DNA from: Lyngbya sp. PCC 8106
Lineage (GTDB): Bacteria; Cyanobacteriota; Cyanobacteriia; Cyanobacteriales; Microcoleaceae
DNA: 52,818 bases
Assembly (NCBI RefSeq): GCF_000169095.1
Contig: NZ_AAVU01000048.1
Coordinates: 1-52,818, forward strand
Direction of reading: 5' to 3'
The position numbers were made by a program, and so were the translations under genes. Positions within the stretch are counted from its first letter, which is position 1, and every line of letters starts with the position of its first letter. The notes beneath the pieces were generated by a model. It worked only from the letters and a program-made list of their open reading frames with translations. It was not told where the DNA came from and did not search any database. This document shows, in pieces, positions 50,872-52,818 of the stretch.

Positions 50872-52107
50872 ATGGCAACGATTAACGACAACTACCTCAA
50901 ACTCAAAGCAGGCTACCTCTTTCCTGAAATCGCCCGACGGGTGAATACCTTTATCGAAGCAAATCCTGACGCCAAAATCATCAAACTTGGAATTGGTGAT
51001 GTCACCGAACCTTTACCCGAAGCCTGTCGCACGGCGATGATCAAAGCGGTTGAAGAAATGGGCGATCGCAACACGTTCAAAGGTTATGGCCCGGAACAGG
51101 GTTATGGGTGGTTACGGGACAAAATTGCCCAAGAGGATTTTCAAGCGAGAGGATGTGAAGTCGATGGGTCAGAAATCTTTATTTCTGATGGTTCTAAATG
51201 CGATACAGGCAACATTCTTGATATTTTTGGCAAAAATAATATCATTGCTGTTACTGACCCCGTATATCCGGTTTATGTCGATACAAATGTTATGGCGGGT
51301 CATACAGGTTCGGTTAATGAACGAGGTGAATTTGACGGTTTAGTTTATCTCCCAATCACCGCAGAAAATAACTTTACGGCAGAAATTCCTAGTCAAAAAG
51401 TTGATTTAATTTACTTGTGTTTTCCCAATAACCCAACAGGCGCAACAGCGACTAAAGACTATCTAAAAACTTGGGTTGATTACGCCAAAGCCAACGGCGC
51501 AATTATTTTCTTTGATGCCGCTTATGAAGCATTTATCACGGATTCCAGTTTACCTCATTCTATCTATGAAATAGACGGGGCGCGAGATTGTGCAATTGAG
51601 TTTCGATCTTTTTCTAAAAATGCAGGATTTACCGGAACTCGTTGTGCTTTAACAGTGGTTCCCAAAAGCTTAAAGGCGAAGGCTTCTGATGGTTCAGATG
51701 TGGAGATTTGGAAGTTGTGGAACCGTCGTCAGTCTACGAAGTTTAATGGAGTTTCTTATGTGGTTCAACGAGGTGCAGAAGCGGTTTATAGCACTGATGG
51801 CAAAGCACAAGTCAGGGCTTTAATTGATTTCTACATGAAGAATGCCACGATTATTTGTGAACAATTAAAAGCAGCAGGTCTATCCGTTTATGGTGGTGTT
51901 AATGCGCCCTATGTTTGGGTAAAAACACCTCATGGTTTATCGAGTTGGGATTTCTTTGATAAGTTACTCCAAACTTGTAATGTTGTAGGAACGCCGGGTT
52001 CTGGATTTGGGGCTGCGGGCGAAGGATATTTCCGCATTTCTGCTTTTAATAGCCGAGAAAATGTCAATGAGGCGATGAAACGAATTACGGAGAAGTTTAA
52101 GGTTTAG
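50872..52107 (+). CDS. dapL: LL-diaminopimelate aminotransferase
   Basis: A 411-residue PLP enzyme that converts tetrahydrodipicolinate directly to LL-diaminopimelate in lysine and peptidoglycan synthesis, a plant/cyanobacteria/chlamydia-type route. The start MATINDNYLKLKAGYLFPEIARR is typical. PLP Lys249 sits in RSFSKNAGFTGTRC. Other motifs: KLGIGDVTEPLP, DPVYPVYVDTNVMAG, FPNNPTGA and FRISAFN near the end. Length and motifs indicate a complete enzyme. A hairpin terminator follows at 52119. Confidence 0.97.
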   Translation: MATINDNYLKLKAGYLFPEIARRVNTFIEANPDAKIIKLGIGDVTEPLPEACRTAMIKAVEEMGDRNTFKGYGPEQGYGWLRDKIAQEDFQARGCEVDGSEIFISDGSKCDTGNILDIFGKNNIIAVTDPVYPVYVDTNVMAGHTGSVNERGEFDGLVYLPITAENNFTAEIPSQKVDLIYLCFPNNPTGATATKDYLKTWVDYAKANGAIIFFDAAYEAFITDSSLPHSIYEIDGARDCAIEFRSFSKNAGFTGTRCALTVVPKSLKAKASDGSDVEIWKLWNRRQSTKFNGVSYVVQRGAEAVYSTDGKAQVRALIDFYMKNATIICEQLKAAGLSVYGGVNAPYVWVKTPHGLSSWDFFDKLLQTCNVVGTPGSGFGAAGEGYFRISAFNSRENVNEAMKRITEKFKV

Positions 52108-52118
52108 TGTTAAGATAG

Positions 52119-52142
52119 GGTGGGCAATGCCCACCTCATTTT
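52119..52142 (+). terminator. Terminator after dapL (dispersed palindromic repeat)
   Basis: GGTGGGC (52119-52125) and GCCCACC (52129-52135) with an AAT loop, followed by TCATTTTT. It is the same palindrome family as 3687-3711, here with a T-rich tail 12 bases after the dapL stop. Confidence 0.65.
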
Positions 52143-52189
52143 TGGACTGAAATTAAAACACTTTTTTCAAGATTAAATCAATAATAAAA

Positions 52190-52753
52190 ATGGTACAAAC
52201 ACAGACAAAAAAAATAACGCTAGATGAATTTATCCAGTTAGAAGAAACTGAACCTGCAAGCGAGTATTTTGATGGGGAGATTATTCAAAAACCAATGCCA
52301 CAAGGAAAACATAGCACTATTCAAACCGAATTATCAACTACAATTAATACTGTATTAAAACCCCAAAAAATTGCTCGGGCTTTTTCAGAGTTGCGATGTA
52401 CGTTTAGTCAAAGATCAATAGTACCAGATATTTCTGTATTTATACAGAGTCGAATTGCTCGTGATGAAATAGGTGAAATAGCTAATATATTTCCATTGGC
52501 TCCAGATTGGATTATTGAAATCCTTTCACCCAATCAAAGTCAAACAAAAGTAACGAAAAAAATATTAAATTGTTTTAAATTTGAAACTCAAATGGGCTGG
52601 TTAATTGACCCAGAAGAAAAAACAATATTCGTTTATCTTCCCACACAAGCACCCGCAGTCTTTGATGAACCCGAACAACAACTTCCGGTTCCTGAGTTTG
52701 CACATGAACTACAACTCACGTTAGGTCAAGTCTTTGATTGGTTGTTAGAATAG
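52190..52753 (+). CDS. Uma2-family (DUF820) predicted endonuclease
   Basis: A 187-residue protein of the Uma2/DUF820 family, restriction-like nucleases that are multi-copy in cyanobacteria. Motifs: KKITLDEFIQLEETEPASEYFDGEII (about 7-32), QPKGKHS-like MPQGKHSTIQTELS, catalytic PDISVFI (about 82-88), DWIIEILSPNQS (about 106-117) and MGWLIDPEEKTIFVY. Putative Asp83/Glu110-type residues are in place. Function unproven; it is often mobile or degenerate, but this copy is full length. Confidence 0.9.
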   Translation: MVQTQTKKITLDEFIQLEETEPASEYFDGEIIQKPMPQGKHSTIQTELSTTINTVLKPQKIARAFSELRCTFSQRSIVPDISVFIQSRIARDEIGEIANIFPLAPDWIIEILSPNQSQTKVTKKILNCFKFETQMGWLIDPEEKTIFVYLPTQAPAVFDEPEQQLPVPEFAHELQLTLGQVFDWLLE

Positions 52754-52818
52754 AAGGTTATTTTCTCAATCCGTAGCGGGGTTTTCTTTAAAAGAGTAGC
52801 TTAATGTGACACAATAGA

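Noticed and set aside
1..52818. tRNA or rRNA genes
   Set aside because: No cloverleaf or conserved T-loop sequence was found by eye in the intergenic regions; a dedicated tRNA scan would be needed to exclude them.

Overview
The window reads as a chromosomal segment of a filamentous, non-heterocystous-type cyanobacterium (Oscillatoriales-like, in the range of Planktothrix, Lyngbya or Oscillatoria). The evidence is a set of cyanobacterial and plastid-lineage genes (Ycf66, Ycf49/DUF2499, DUF3593, a CyanoP-type PsbP lipoprotein, homogentisate phytyltransferase, LL-diaminopimelate aminotransferase, a phosphoribulokinase-family enzyme), frequent HIP1 octamers (GCGATCGC), short tandem 7-8 bp repeats between genes, and moderate to low GC. 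No rRNA, tRNA, CRISPR array or intact insertion sequence was seen.

Layout. 1-3.6 kb: the 3' end of recQ with its C-terminal helix-turn-helix domain in a separate frame, a divergent phosphoribulokinase paralog, and a structured gene-free stretch. 3.7-9.1 kb: aspS, a YjbQ-family gene, a GH13/CBM20 amylase and a SOUL-domain gene. 9.1-12.0 kb: a nuclease-rich patch with an SNase-like nuclease, a divergent NucS/DUF91-type nuclease and an antitoxin/PIN-toxin pair. 12.0-16.5 kb: a secreted SH3 protein, acs, an IS200/IS605-like end remnant and G-rich tandem repeats. 16.5-26.0 kb: a respiratory block, all on the minus strand, with cydAB (bd quinol oxidase), two DUF2231 membrane proteins, ctaC-ctaD-ctaE and a GMC-fold flavoprotein. 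The subunit II has lost the CuA ligands, so this is an ARTO-type quinol oxidase rather than a cytochrome c oxidase. 27-31.5 kb: a Ser/Thr kinase with TPRs, a half-size GDT1 protein, a YkgJ protein and Ycf66. 31.6-38 kb: a signalling block with a consensus CRP-type site, a 53-residue membrane ORF, a degenerate EAL protein, an M48 protease and two hybrid kinases. 38-45.3 kb: a GNAT, a WD40 gene with a decayed extra blade, DUF3593/Ycf49, csaB, trmB, hpt, maf and a PsbP-like lipoprotein. 45.4-50 kb: a gene relic, an ethylene-receptor-like hybrid kinase with a bilin-type GAF domain, its receiver partner and a cyclase relic. 50-52.8 kb: a bacterioferritin-like protein, dapL and a Uma2 endonuclease.

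How the genes work together. The strongest functional unit is the 16.5-26 kb block: two different quinol oxidases side by side, which could discharge an over-reduced plastoquinone pool. The second theme is signalling: histidine kinases, an EAL protein, a cAMP-receptor-type operator and a cyclase relic. The most interesting protein is the 1027-residue kinase at 45951-49034. Its N-terminus aligns without gaps to the plant ETR1 ethylene-binding domain, with all four key residues kept, and it also carries a cyanobacteriochrome-like GAF domain.

Several loci are visibly decaying (recQ tail, WD40 tail, HTH/TM relic, REC-GGDEF-cyclase relic, IS remnant). All functional statements rest on motif reading by eye; no database search was run.
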